Assembly: GCA_046296295.1 (NCBI GenBank)
Contig: JBKBLG010000002.1
Coordinates: 1 to 64,000 of the forward strand
Direction: 5' to 3'
From: UBA10646 sp046296295
Lineage (GTDB): Bacteria; Bacteroidota; Bacteroidia; Chitinophagales; Chitinophagaceae
Length of the DNA stretch: 64,000 nucleotides
The notes under the pieces were generated by a model, which was given only the letters and a program-made list of their open reading frames with translations, had not been told where the DNA came from and did not search any database. Position numbers and translations under genes: made by a program. Position 1 is the stretch's first letter, and every line of letters starts with the position of its first letter. Positions 1 to 9,755 of this stretch are shown one piece after another.

Positions 1-83
1 TATGTTTTGAATACTGCTTTACTCATACCCTATAGACTGATTTGAGAGCAATATAGTTCACAGACTTTTCAAACACCCATTAG

Positions 84-121
84 TGAAAAAGAAAAAAGGC
101 TGCCACTTTTGAGACAGCCTC
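84..121 (-). terminator. Rho-independent terminator of the GH13 gene
   Basis: On the minus strand AGGCTG pairs with CAGCCT around a loop of about 11 nt and is followed by a T-rich run. It lies just past the stop codon of the amylase gene. The first 80 bases of the window show nothing recognisable. Confidence 0.75.
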
Positions 122-163
122 CTGAATATACCTATACTTACGTAAATATTAATTGTACTGCAA

Positions 164-3100
164 CTACTGCCATTGAATCATTTGCGTAAGCATATTTTTA
201 CCATCACTATCTAGTACTTGCAAATAGTAGCTACCTGCCACCATACCGCCAGTACGTTGTATGGTAAGGGATTGCTGCCAAGGCGCTACTCGTGCCACAT
301 ACACAACTTGCCCCATGCTATTGGTTATACTGAGTTGATAGCCTTTAGCTTGTGCAGGTAGGCTTACCAACATTACATGCGTTGCCGGATTAGGGGCAAT
401 TGTAACACGTATGGCATCTTGCTGCAATACCACTACTTTGCTATAGCTGATATGTGCATCTTTATCAACCGTGAGTAAGCGGTAGAATATTTTTGTAGCC
501 GAAGCATCAAAGGCGGCATCTTTCCATTGATATGATTGCTTTCCACTAATGTTGCGAGCAGCGATTGCACCAATGGTATGATACATATTACCATTGTAAC
601 TTCTTTGTACTTCATATTGAAACACACCACTTTCATTATCGGTAAGCCAATTTAATTCGTGATGTAATTGCTTACGTACACCTGTAAATAGTAGTAATTC
701 GGCTGGCAAGCTACCACCCATAGCCATGGTACTTAACCAGCCAGCATCGTACCATTGTTCGCCACACACATCGAGCAAATCAGGTGTTTGGGGTGCACTG
801 TTGTTATTGAAAATAATATTCGCACAGTTGGCGCCTGTTACAGTATATAGAAACCATCCGTTGCCTTCACTTGTCATAGCCGCACCTGGCCAAGCCGCTG
901 TTGTTACGGCAGGTGTAGTAGCCCATGCATAAGCATTGGGGGTATTACTCCAAGTAGTTGGTTTTCTAAAATGTACTTTAACAACACCACCCACCGGACC
1001 TACAGTAACTTGTTTGGTCACTGTACTTACTAAGCTGCCAGCTGTTACCGTTAGTGTAACCGTGTACACGCCATTGGCAGTATATGTTTTACTAGGGTTA
1101 GCAATATTACTGGTGGTATTATCTCCAAAATTCCATGCATAGCTGGTAATTGTACTACAGTTGATGGTGGCTGCACTATTAAAATTTACCGTAAGGGAAG
1201 CCCTACCCGAAGGTGGACTCATAGTGAAGTTGGCAAATAATTGTGTAGTACTATCGCTCGGTGCACCTGGCACTCTGGTGTTACCTACGAAAGTAGTAGG
1301 TTCGTTGGCATGTAACTCGGCCGATTGCCTGTTGGCATTATCGCTAAATAACAAGTTAACCGCAGTTGTATTACTAAAAAAATAACGATACCAATCGCCA
1401 CAGTAAGGCTGTAATGTTACGCCCGGAAAAGTACTGGTAGGTGCGCCACTTGGTTGCCTATTGGTAAAGTGTAGGCGTACGGTATTAGCCCAATCGGTAG
1501 GTTTTTTAAAGTACACCCAAAAGCCTGCCCCCGCTGGTGTTACTTGTAACATTTGCTGCACGGTATCACGCAGGCCTGCATTATCAATAACAATCAAGCG
1601 AACCATATATGTACCGGGTAGCGTGTAGGTAGTTGTAGGTTGTGCGCCACTACCGGTAATACCGTTACCAAAGCTCCACTCATAGGTTTGAACACCGTTG
1701 CAAGCCGTACTCGTAGCTCCGTTAAACCTTACGGTAAATGGTGCCGTACCCGTTAAACCCGGCTCTACCGAAAAAGCCGCTGTAGGTTTAAAGATATCTG
1801 GTGCAACTGCAAGCCAGCCGTTATCGTAATAACGTGTGGTGGTAGTTGATAAATCTGGTGTTTGGCGGCCTGCCCCATCGTTAAAAATGAGATTGGTGGC
1901 AGTAATACCACTAAAGGTAAAGCTATACCAATCGCCACACTCGCGTTGCATAGCTACACCCGGCCATGTAGTTGGTGTGTACACCCCCGTTGGTACACCT
2001 TGCCAATAGTGAATGCGTATGTTAGTACCCCAATTCGCAGGACGCTTAAAGTATACTTTAATATCGGGTATCGGGTAAAAAGTGTACACTGCTGTTTGTA
2101 CGGCACTGAGGCGCCCTTCTCTATCTACAGCTATGTAACGCAAAGTATCGGGGTCGCCACCGGTGAGTGTAATAGGTTGTGTATATAATTGTGCAGCGTT
2201 ATTGGTATCGGGTATGTTACCATTTACTGTAAAGTAAATACGTGCAGGCCCACGTGGCGAGCTTGCACTAAGGCTCACGGTTACGGTACCTGTATTAAAA
2301 TTACCAGCCGCAGGTGCTAGTGCTACCGTTGGAGCAGGAATATTAAAAGTATAAGAACGACTAATTACGGAGCTCCACACACGGTTAGCATCTCTAGCAA
2401 TGGCTCGAACAGTAGTTGCCGATCCTATAAGAAGTGGTTGTGTGTATATATTAGCATTACTATCGGGTGTATTACCATTTGTAGTGTAAAATATAGTATA
2501 AGGTGCTGTGCCTTCTGTAGCTTGCATTTGCACACTAACGCTATCAAAATAATTTCCGCCTGCCGGTGTAATATTGATGGCAGGGGGAGGTAACTCAAAC
2601 GTATAGCGTTGTGCTTGTATATCGCTTACACGCCCAGCCGCATCAAATACTTTAGCACGCACGGTTGTAGTTTGGCTTACTTGAAAGCTACCCGTATACA
2701 CGGGGCTAGAAGCCGTAGGTTCTGAACCATCGAGCGTATAACGAATGGTTAACCCCGGCGTACCACCTGTTGCTTGCATGGTAACGGTAACAGGCTGTAA
2801 ATAGTTGGTACCAACCGGACTAATAACTAATTGTAACGGATCTACACAACCTGCAGCACAAGGTTCAAAAAAACCTTCGCCACTGGCACCAATCATACCA
2901 GGGCCGTTCAGTACATATATACCCGCAGACCCACTTGTTACGGTGAATTGTAATGAACCATTTGTTACAGTAATACTACTGCCTGTTACAGCATCGCGAT
3001 ATACACCGTTTTGTATATTGGTAAAGTTGAAGGTGGCGTTGCCATCTTTAGCTAATCCTACACATACAAAACTACTGCCCGATTGGCGCGTGAAGCCTAC

Positions 3101-4660
3101 GCCATTCCAAGGTGCATTACCAGCCCATTGCCAAGTACCATTTTGCAATGCAGGAATAGCTGCTCGCATGGCATTTAACTTACGTAAATGCTTATAAATG
3201 CGGTGATTAACCGCTTGCGGCAAATCGTTACCAAAATAAGCTCGCCCTGTTTCATCGATAGAACGTTGGGTTGCTGCTGAATTATGAATGTCGCAGTATG
3301 CACCCGCTTTGAACCTACTTTCTGTACCATAATACACCGATGGAATGCCACGCCATGTGAACATAAAGTTCATACAGGCGGCAAGGTTTTCATCGGTACC
3401 ACCATACCTGCGGTTCCAATCGTTGTTAGGGCCAAAATCGTGGTTATCAAGCCAAGTTACAAGTAAGCTTGGGTCGCCATATAAATGATCGTAGCGAGCC
3501 GCAGCCATAACGCCACTAAAGCCGCCGCCATCTTCAAAAATATTATGAAACGTAGCCTCTGCATAAAAATCGAGTACGCCAACACCCGCTGGTTGCGATG
3601 CATTGGTAGCACCTCGCCAAGTGTACCAATGTGGGTTAATTTCTTCTACCTGATGCAGTTCGTGGCGTTTTTGTGCTACTTCACCAAACACAAACAAATC
3701 TGGTTTATACGCTTTAAACCGATCGTATAAAGCAAAAATATCTTGCTTGCTCATGTGCTTCCAGGTATCCCATCGAAAGGCATCGACACCGGCATCTAAA
3801 AAAGTTTTATAGGCATTGAACATGTAATCTATCACTGCCTGGCTGCCTGTATTCAAATCTGGGCAATCATCGGCTAATGCACGTTGGTATAAATTGGTAG
3901 TATCATCCCAACCCTGAGCGAACCCATTGCCTGATTGATGAAACCATACAGGGTTACTGGTAGTAACAAAGGTTTCTGTACTAGGCCAATTAAAGCGACG
4001 CAAATCTTGGTTAAAGGGCGGTGGCATTTTAGCCAAGTTGGCTCTACTCCAAAGCTTGCCATCGTCGGGGTTGGGTGTTTTACCATCGTACTCCCAATTA
4101 GGATTATCTGTTAATGCAGTACCATCGAGCTTTTTGCCCCAAGGCTGTGTTGTATCGGTATTGTATTTTAGTTCGGCCTGACCTTTGATACCAAATCTGC
4201 CACTGTGATTGGTTACTATATCTAATACTATTTTCATGCCTTTAGCATGCACGGCATCTACTAAATCTTTAAAAGTTGCACCCGGACTTTCTAATCTTGG
4301 ATCTACTTTCGTAAAATCCCATGCATGATAGCCATGGTAATCTAATGGGCCTCTGTTTTGTACGATAGGAGTAATCCAAATAGCAGTGAAACCCATGCCC
4401 TTGATATAGTCGAGTTTTTCAATCAGCCCTTTAAAATCGCCCCGCCAAGTAACATCTTGTGGCCCACTATAATTGTTATTGTTGGGGTTGCCCTGAAAAA
4501 AGCTACACCATTCGTTAGGTCGGTTATTGGTACTATCACCATCAAAAAAGCGAGTTGTGAGCAAAAAATAAATCGTTTCTTTTCTAAAATCTACTTGTGC
4601 TTGCAGGTGCTGTAGCAAGCCCAAAGAAACAATTACCAATACAGTTAGTAGCTTTTTCAT
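164..4660 (-). CDS. Secreted modular GH13 alpha-amylase with starch-binding, PKD and T9SS sorting domains
   Basis: Predicted extracellular starch-degrading enzyme of 1498 aa. A signal peptide (residues 1-22, ending LQAQ) precedes a GH13 catalytic domain (about 25-600). Family motifs are visible: DIVTNHS at 147-153, nucleophile D298 in DAFRWD, acid/base E327 in FGEV, and D408 in LDNHD. Three chitobiase-C-terminal-like beta domains follow (about 610-690, 695-775, 780-862), then three CBM26-like modules (about 866-950, 1048-1115, 1227-1310; VYFK/VHFRKP starts, WPG and QTPDL motifs) separated by two PKD domains (about 960-1042, 1140-1222). A T9SS type A sorting domain (about 1418-1498, IAPNPA, ending MIQWQ) closes the protein. 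Secretion is Sec then type IX; function is assigned from domains, and fine specificity (amylase versus pullulanase or maltogenic) is uncertain. Divergent from the secreted protein at 4793. Contains two copies of the dispersed CATTTACCGTAAGG repeat. Confidence 0.93.
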   Translation of the reverse strand: MKKLLTVLVIVSLGLLQHLQAQVDFRKETIYFLLTTRFFDGDSTNNRPNEWCSFFQGNPNNNNYSGPQDVTWRGDFKGLIEKLDYIKGMGFTAIWITPIVQNRGPLDYHGYHAWDFTKVDPRLESPGATFKDLVDAVHAKGMKIVLDIVTNHSGRFGIKGQAELKYNTDTTQPWGKKLDGTALTDNPNWEYDGKTPNPDDGKLWSRANLAKMPPPFNQDLRRFNWPSTETFVTTSNPVWFHQSGNGFAQGWDDTTNLYQRALADDCPDLNTGSQAVIDYMFNAYKTFLDAGVDAFRWDTWKHMSKQDIFALYDRFKAYKPDLFVFGEVAQKRHELHQVEEINPHWYTWRGATNASQPAGVGVLDFYAEATFHNIFEDGGGFSGVMAAARYDHLYGDPSLLVTWLDNHDFGPNNDWNRRYGGTDENLAACMNFMFTWRGIPSVYYGTESRFKAGAYCDIHNSAATQRSIDETGRAYFGNDLPQAVNHRIYKHLRKLNAMRAAIPALQNGTWQWAGNAPWNGVGFTRQSGSSFVCVGLAKDGNATFNFTNIQNGVYRDAVTGSSITVTNGSLQFTVTSGSAGIYVLNGPGMIGASGEGFFEPCAAGCVDPLQLVISPVGTNYLQPVTVTMQATGGTPGLTIRYTLDGSEPTASSPVYTGSFQVSQTTTVRAKVFDAAGRVSDIQAQRYTFELPPPAINITPAGGNYFDSVSVQMQATEGTAPYTIFYTTNGNTPDSNANIYTQPLLIGSATTVRAIARDANRVWSSVISRSYTFNIPAPTVALAPAAGNFNTGTVTVSLSASSPRGPARIYFTVNGNIPDTNNAAQLYTQPITLTGGDPDTLRYIAVDREGRLSAVQTAVYTFYPIPDIKVYFKRPANWGTNIRIHYWQGVPTGVYTPTTWPGVAMQRECGDWYSFTFSGITATNLIFNDGAGRQTPDLSTTTTRYYDNGWLAVAPDIFKPTAAFSVEPGLTGTAPFTVRFNGATSTACNGVQTYEWSFGNGITGSGAQPTTTYTLPGTYMVRLIVIDNAGLRDTVQQMLQVTPAGAGFWVYFKKPTDWANTVRLHFTNRQPSGAPTSTFPGVTLQPYCGDWYRYFFSNTTAVNLLFSDNANRQSAELHANEPTTFVGNTRVPGAPSDSTTQLFANFTMSPPSGRASLTVNFNSAATINCSTITSYAWNFGDNTTSNIANPSKTYTANGVYTVTLTVTAGSLVSTVTKQVTVGPVGGVVKVHFRKPTTWSNTPNAYAWATTPAVTTAAWPGAAMTSEGNGWFLYTVTGANCANIIFNNNSAPQTPDLLDVCGEQWYDAGWLSTMAMGGSLPAELLLFTGVRKQLHHELNWLTDNESGVFQYEVQRSYNGNMYHTIGAIAARNISGKQSYQWKDAAFDASATKIFYRLLTVDKDAHISYSKVVVLQQDAIRVTIAPNPATHVMLVSLPAQAKGYQLSITNSMGQVVYVARVAPWQQSLTIQRTGGMVAGSYYLQVLDSDGKNMLTQMIQWQ
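1183..1196 (+). repeat. Dispersed repeat, one mismatch (AATTTACCGTAAGG)
   Basis: Inside the GH13 gene, antisense to it; the coding strand reads LTVN in a PKD domain. Confidence 0.8.
1727..1740 (-). repeat. Dispersed repeat, exact (CATTTACCGTAAGG)
   Basis: Inside the GH13 gene, same strand as the gene, encoding FTVR in the first PKD domain. The next base is T, as in most exact copies. Confidence 0.9.
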
Positions 4661-4770
4661 ATGCAGTTGTTAGTAACGTGTAATTCATACACAATACTAA
4701 ACTACAGCTTTAATTTATTACGCCAAGCATTAAATTAAAGTTATTACTACCATAAAATGAGCTGTAGGCT

Positions 4771-4778
4771 TAACTTTG
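4771..4778 (+). promoter_or_regulatory. Bacteroidetes -7 promoter element TAACTTTG
   Basis: Perfect match to TAnnTTTG, 15 bp upstream of the ATG at 4793. No clear -33 TTG at the usual spacing. Lies in the 132-bp divergent region between two secreted-protein genes. Confidence 0.5.
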
Positions 4779-4792
4779 TAAAAAATGAACTT

Positions 4793-6076
4793 ATGAAGAA
4801 AATTTTTACGCTTTTATCTTTCTTGGCTTTAACAGTTGGCAGTGCTATTGCCCAAGCACCACTTTTAGCCGAAGATTTTGACTTTGGAGCTGCTCCATCG
4901 GGCAACCTCTTAGGTACTGCTGGTAGTAGCTGGGTGAATCAAGCTACTTCTACAGTTTTACCCATACAATATATCAGTGGTAATAGTTTGACCTTTCCAG
5001 GACTAATTACAACAGGTGGTAGAGTAACTTTTGACACTACCGGACAAGATGTATCTCAGGCTTTAAGTGCACCAGTGAATAGCGGATCTATTTATTATTC
5101 AGCTATCATAAACGTAAGTAAGGCCAAAACCAGTGGCGATTATTTTCTACACTTAGCTAATACTACTAACGGATCAACTTTTGTTGGACGCCTTTTTATT
5201 CGCTCAACAACAAATGGCAATAACTTTAATGTTGGTATAAGCAAAAACTCTGGTACAGGTACAGAAACCATTTATACAACTGACACTCTTAACTTCAATA
5301 CAAACTACTTTGTAGTTGTAAAATATACATTCAATAGCGGTGCAGGCGATGATGTAGCACAATTATTCCTTTCAACTACTAGCATTCCTACAACTGAACC
5401 TAATTCTCCTGCAGCAAGTACAAGTGGTGGAACAGATGCAACTTCAATTGGCGCTTTAAATATTCGCCAAGGGGCTTCGGCATCGGCTGGTGCAGGCAGT
5501 GTAGATTTCGTAAGGGTTGGTACTACTTGGGAGAGCGTTACCACTAGCAGCATTACCCTACCAGCACAAATTGTTAACTTACAAGCAAGCATTAAAGGCA
5601 ATCAGGCACTTGTACAATGGAACACACTTACAGAAACCAATACACAACAATTCGTTGTAGAAAAAAGCAATAACGGTGCTACTTTCAACAATATTGGTGC
5701 TGTTAAAGCCGTGGGAACGGGCAACCATGCCTACCAGTTCATTGACAACAAGATTACTGTGGGATGGAACTACTACAGATTGGTAATTGTAGATAACAAT
5801 GGCAGTAAGCAGTACTCAAAAACAACTGCTGTGTATTACGGTGATGGCAATCAGCAAGCACAAGTATTCCCTACTGTTGTTAGCGATATAGCTTATGTAA
5901 GATATCCGGCCGGCAAGGGCGCTATTCAAATCATCAATAACAATGGTGCTATTGTTGGGCAACAGGTAATTACGAATCAGCTACAAGCCATATCAACCGC
6001 TAACCTTCCGGCAGGCAGCTACATAGTTAAAGTGATTGATGGTAACTATACCACTACAGTACGTATCATCAAATAA
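4793..6076 (+). CDS. Secreted T9SS cargo protein with a concanavalin-like N-terminal region
   Basis: 427 aa. I chose the ATG at 4793 because it directly begins the signal peptide (MKKIFTLLSFLALTVGSAIAQ); the upstream in-frame extension to 4757 would overlap the promoter element. Residues about 25-240 are rich in Ser/Thr/Gly beta strands and resemble a lectin/LamG-type fold, with no catalytic motif I can name. Residues about 250-340 form a fibronectin-like domain (VNLQASIKGNQALVQWNTLTETN, typical of T9SS cargo). The last 75 residues are a T9SS sorting domain (VFPTVVSD, LPAGSYIVKV, RIIK end). Probably exported to the surface or secreted through type IX machinery. Function unknown; the divergent amylase neighbour is the only context. 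Ends at a strong terminator. Confidence 0.85.
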   Translation: MKKIFTLLSFLALTVGSAIAQAPLLAEDFDFGAAPSGNLLGTAGSSWVNQATSTVLPIQYISGNSLTFPGLITTGGRVTFDTTGQDVSQALSAPVNSGSIYYSAIINVSKAKTSGDYFLHLANTTNGSTFVGRLFIRSTTNGNNFNVGISKNSGTGTETIYTTDTLNFNTNYFVVVKYTFNSGAGDDVAQLFLSTTSIPTTEPNSPAASTSGGTDATSIGALNIRQGASASAGAGSVDFVRVGTTWESVTTSSITLPAQIVNLQASIKGNQALVQWNTLTETNTQQFVVEKSNNGATFNNIGAVKAVGTGNHAYQFIDNKITVGWNYYRLVIVDNNGSKQYSKTTAVYYGDGNQQAQVFPTVVSDIAYVRYPAGKGAIQIINNNGAIVGQQVITNQLQAISTANLPAGSYIVKVIDGNYTTTVRIIK

Positions 6077-6100
6077 ATCTTTTAATGAAACGATTGATAA

Positions 6101-6127
6101 AAGGTAGCACATGGTGCTACCTTTTTT
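6101..6127 (+). terminator. Rho-independent terminator
   Basis: AAGGTAGCAC (6101-6110) pairs perfectly with GTGCTACCTT (6114-6123) over a 3-nt loop, followed by TTTT. Terminates the T9SS cargo gene. Confidence 0.9.
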
Positions 6128-6135
6128 ATTTGATA

Positions 6136-6179
6136 CCTTACGGTAAATGCTTGTGTGCACTGTAACATTTACCGTAAGG
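6136..6179. repeat. Inverted pair of exact dispersed repeats
   Basis: CCTTACGGTAAATG at 6136-6149 and CATTTACCGTAAGG at 6166-6179, separated by 16 nt and able to form a 14-bp stem. Located between convergent genes, just beyond the terminator. Confidence 0.93.
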
Positions 6180-6206
6180 ATATGCTTACTCGCTGGTATC
6201 ATCAAT

Positions 6207-6249
6207 ATACAACAGGGAATGAGGCCTACGGCCTCATTCCCTGTTGTAT
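6207..6249. terminator. Perfect 20-bp inverted repeat with 3-nt loop, likely bidirectional terminator
   Basis: Left arm 6207-6226 and right arm 6230-6249 are perfectly complementary over a TAC loop. It sits downstream of nrdJ (minus strand) between convergent genes. It has no proper T tract, so termination or mRNA 3'-end protection is inferred. Confidence 0.7.
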
Positions 6250-6261
6250 TAACCCATCTAT

Positions 6262-6275
6262 CATTTACCGTAAGG
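6262..6275 (+). repeat. Dispersed repeat, exact
   Basis: Eight bases from the nrdJ stop codon; followed by TA, so TACC/GGTA can pair around a GTAA loop. Third copy in 140 bp. Confidence 0.92.
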
Positions 6276-6283
6276 TATATTTA

Positions 6284-9200
6284 TTAACTACAGCCCATGC
6301 TGTTACCGCAATTCAAACACTTATAACAAGTACCACTACGCAATGTGATGTGGCCACATACATTACATGCGGGGGCATCGCTTTGCATGTTTTTAGCAGC
6401 CGCATTCACAGCATCGAGCCCAACAGAAGCCTCGGCCTTCACTGCCATTACGGGTTTCGGCATAGCTAGTTTTTGTGGCACAGCTTCGGCATTAGGTGTA
6501 ATACGAACACTGCTTAATTCTGGCTTGCCTAACATGCTCACTTCGCCTTCATCATCGCCATTTTCAACAGTCGGACGATTTAATACATGCACCAAATCGG
6601 TACGATCTAAATATTCAAACGCCAAACAACGGAAAATGAAATCTACCAACGAAGTAGTTGTTTTAATATTCGGATGATCTACCATACCGGCAGGTTCAAA
6701 CTTCGTAAATACGAATTTTTCAACAAACTCTTCAAGTGGTACACCATACTGCAAGCCTACAGAAACGGCTATGGCAAAACAGTTCATTAGGCTGCGCAAC
6801 GTGCTACCTTCTTTGGCAAGATCAATGAAGATTTCACCCAATGTACCATCGTTATATTCACCAGTACGTACGAACACTACCTGACCGCCAACTCTTGCTT
6901 TTTGTGTAAAACCTCTACGCTTAGCAGGTAAGGTACGGCGTTCTACAATTTTGGCTAACTGACGCTTCAACTGTGTGTCAGGTGCGTTTTGCATACGCTT
7001 GGTAACCTCTTCTAACAGCTCATCTACTGTTAACTTACTTAGGTCTACAATATTTGATGTTGTAGCTTCTTCTGTTGCTTCAGCAGTTGCAATGGCAGTA
7101 TCTTCTTCTTTTTTCTTCTTATCGCTTTTGTTGCTCAATGGCTGGCTTAACTTACTACCATCGCGGTATAATGCATTGGCCTTCAAACCAAGCTTCCAAC
7201 TAAGCATGTAACACTCAGCAATTTCTTCGATATTGGCTTCGTGTGGTAAGTTGATGGTTTTAGAGATAGCACCACTTAGGAAGGGCTGACAGGCAGCCAT
7301 CATCTTAATATGACCATGAGCATGAATGTAGCGTTGGCCCTTTTTACCACACTTATTAGCACAATCAAAAACACTTAAGTGCTCTTCTTTTAGGTAAGGT
7401 GCACCTTCTACGGTCATCGTACCACACACGTAATCGTTGGCTGCATCTATTTGCTCATCGGTAAAACCTAGAGCTTCGAGCATATTAAAACTCCAATCGC
7501 TGTATTGCTCTGGTGTAAACCCTAAACGTTCTAAACAAGCATCACCAAGAGTATATCTGTTGAATACAAAACCTATTTCAAAAGCACTCTTAGCTGCATC
7601 GTTCAATTTGGCAATTTCCTCTGCAATAAACCCTTTCTCGCTAAGCGTTTGAGGGTTAATGAAGGGTGCCCCCTCGAAGCTTGCAGCACCTACTGCATAC
7701 TTTACAATAGCGTCAATTTCTTTTTCGCCATAGCCTAAGTTTTTTAGGGCTGCGGGTACGCTTTGGTTGATAATTTTGAAGTAGCCACCACCACTCAATT
7801 TCTTAAATTTCACTAACGCAAAATCTGGTTCAACGCCTGTAGTATCACAATCCATTACCAGGCCAATGGTGCCAGTAGGTGCAATTACCGTAGTTTGTGC
7901 GTTGCGATAACCGAATTGTTCACCCAATTGTACAGCATCGTCCCATGCTTTGGTTGCAGACTTCAATAAGTAGTCTGGGCAATAACGGGCATTAATACCA
8001 ACCGGCTTAATACTCAAACCTTCGTAAGCATCGGCAGCATCGTAAGCAGCAGCACGGTGGTTACGCATTACACGTAACATGTGGTGCTTGTTTTCTTCAT
8101 ACTTGCTGAAAGCGCCTAAGAATGAAGCCATTTCAGCAGATGTTTTGTAAGCTATCCCCGTCATAATTGCAGTAATAGCACCTGCGATGCCACGGGCTTC
8201 TTCGCTATCGTAAGGAATACCACTTACCATTAACATAGTGCCTAGGTTGGCAAAACCTAGCCCTAGGGTTCTATAGTCGTAGCTTAACTGTGCAACTTCA
8301 CGGCTTGGGAATTGCGCCATTAGTACAGAAATTTCTAGCACTACGGTCCATAAACGGCAGGTATATTCAAACCCTTCTACATCAAAAACTTTGGTATCGG
8401 GGTTAAAGAATTTCATTAGATTGGCACTAGCGAGGTTACAAGCAGTGTTATCTAAAAACATGTACTCGCTACAAGGATTACTTGCATTGATACGACCACC
8501 TTCAGGGCACGTGTGCCATTCGTTGATAGTAGTATCGTATTGGGTTCCTGGGTCAGCACAACGCCATGCTGCATAAGCGATTTGGTTCCAAACTTCACGA
8601 GCTGGAATTTTTTTCATTACTCTACCATCGGTACGAGCTTTTAATTCCCAATCGCCATCTTCTTCTAATACTTTGAAGAACTCATTTGGTATACGAACAG
8701 AGTTGTTCGAGTTTTGACCAGAAACGGTAGCATAAGCTTCACCTTCGTAGCTGCTATCGTAACCGGCAGCTACCAAAGCGGCTACTTTTTTCTCTTCTTC
8801 TACCTTCCAATTAATAAAATCAAGTACTTCTGGGTGATCTAAATCTAAGCACACCATTTTAGCTGCTCTTCGAGTAGTACCTCCACTTTTAATAGCACCA
8901 GCGGCACGGTCGCCAATCTTCAAAAAGCTCATCAACCCACTACTACTACCACCACCACTTAATTTTTCGCCTGCACCACGGATATTACTGAAGTTGGTAC
9001 CAACGCCGCTGCCGTATTTGAAAATACGAGCCTCACGTGTCCACAAATCCATGATACCACCTTCGTTCACCAAATCATCATTAACGCTTAAAATAAAGCA
9101 GGCATGCGGCTGCGGGCGCTCGTAAGCATTCTGACTCTTTTTAAGCTGTCCATCCTTAGCATCTACGTAGTAATGCCCCTGTGGCTTACCGGTTATGCCG

Positions 9201-9637
9201 TAACATTCATATAAACCCGTATTAAACCACTGCGGACTATTAGGTACACAGCTTTGATTTAAGATACTGTACACTAATTCTTCATAAAACACTTGTGCAT
9301 CGGCGGGGCTTGCAAAATACCCATAACGTTCTCCCCAAACACGCCAACAATGAGCCATACGGTGTGCTACTTGCTTCACACTTGTTTCGCGACCAAGACT
9401 GCCATCGGGCTGTGGCACACCAGCTTTACGAAAGTACTTCTGTGCCAAAATATCTGTAGCAATTTGGCTCCATTGCTTCGGTACTTCAACATTATTCATT
9501 TCAAAAACCTTTTCGCCATTGGGGTTTTTGATAACGCTGGTACGATAATCGTACTCAAACAAATCGAACGGAGATACGCCATCTTTTGTAAAGCGGCGAG
9601 AAAACTGCAATGCAGGCTGCGCTTGCTTCTTGGCCAT
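6284..9637 (-). CDS. nrdJ: Vitamin B12-dependent (class II) ribonucleotide reductase
   Basis: 1117 aa, reduces ribonucleotides to deoxyribonucleotides using adenosylcobalamin as radical source. Active-site motif NPCSE at 387-391 carries the expected thiyl-radical Cys389 with Asn387 and Glu391; Cys180 and Cys400 fit the redox pair. APTGTIG near residue 590 is typical of the phosphate-binding loop. The C-terminal 27 residues carry cysteine pairs (CNVCG, CYKCLNCG) of a zinc-ribbon tail, with a TSCPD-type domain before it (about 930-1040). Length fits the long class II family. The 320-bp leader has DnaA boxes and a terminator-like hairpin but no cobalamin riboswitch. The enzyme gives the cobalamin genes at 23-27 kb a clear client. 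Followed by a 20-bp hairpin and three copies of the dispersed repeat. Confidence 0.97.
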   Translation of the reverse strand: MAKKQAQPALQFSRRFTKDGVSPFDLFEYDYRTSVIKNPNGEKVFEMNNVEVPKQWSQIATDILAQKYFRKAGVPQPDGSLGRETSVKQVAHRMAHCWRVWGERYGYFASPADAQVFYEELVYSILNQSCVPNSPQWFNTGLYECYGITGKPQGHYYVDAKDGQLKKSQNAYERPQPHACFILSVNDDLVNEGGIMDLWTREARIFKYGSGVGTNFSNIRGAGEKLSGGGSSSGLMSFLKIGDRAAGAIKSGGTTRRAAKMVCLDLDHPEVLDFINWKVEEEKKVAALVAAGYDSSYEGEAYATVSGQNSNNSVRIPNEFFKVLEEDGDWELKARTDGRVMKKIPAREVWNQIAYAAWRCADPGTQYDTTINEWHTCPEGGRINASNPCSEYMFLDNTACNLASANLMKFFNPDTKVFDVEGFEYTCRLWTVVLEISVLMAQFPSREVAQLSYDYRTLGLGFANLGTMLMVSGIPYDSEEARGIAGAITAIMTGIAYKTSAEMASFLGAFSKYEENKHHMLRVMRNHRAAAYDAADAYEGLSIKPVGINARYCPDYLLKSATKAWDDAVQLGEQFGYRNAQTTVIAPTGTIGLVMDCDTTGVEPDFALVKFKKLSGGGYFKIINQSVPAALKNLGYGEKEIDAIVKYAVGAASFEGAPFINPQTLSEKGFIAEEIAKLNDAAKSAFEIGFVFNRYTLGDACLERLGFTPEQYSDWSFNMLEALGFTDEQIDAANDYVCGTMTVEGAPYLKEEHLSVFDCANKCGKKGQRYIHAHGHIKMMAACQPFLSGAISKTINLPHEANIEEIAECYMLSWKLGLKANALYRDGSKLSQPLSNKSDKKKKEEDTAIATAEATEEATTSNIVDLSKLTVDELLEEVTKRMQNAPDTQLKRQLAKIVERRTLPAKRRGFTQKARVGGQVVFVRTGEYNDGTLGEIFIDLAKEGSTLRSLMNCFAIAVSVGLQYGVPLEEFVEKFVFTKFEPAGMVDHPNIKTTTSLVDFIFRCLAFEYLDRTDLVHVLNRPTVENGDDEGEVSMLGKPELSSVRITPNAEAVPQKLAMPKPVMAVKAEASVGLDAVNAAAKNMQSDAPACNVCGHITLRSGTCYKCLNCGNSMGCS

Positions 9638-9673
9638 GGTACAATCTTTATTTTTAGGTGAGTGGTTTTGTCA

Positions 9674-9698
9674 AAAAAAGCCTCGTTGGGTAGAGGCT
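9674..9698 (-). terminator. Terminator-like hairpin in the nrdJ leader
   Basis: On the minus strand GCCTC-N8-GAGGC is followed by seven T residues, 36 bp upstream of the nrdJ ATG. It may terminate read-through from the deacetylase gene or act as an attenuator for nrdJ; the sequence alone cannot decide. Confidence 0.6.
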
Positions 9699-9755
9699 GG
9701 TGAAACGAAAATATTCGGCCGTTTCGAGAAAAATAAACCCCTCTTGTACACAGTC

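Noticed and set aside
130..150. CTTACGTAAAT near the window start and CTTACGTAAATG near 3180 as further repeat copies
   Set aside because: Both lack the central base of the element, so the RCC-GYAA-GGY hairpin cannot form.
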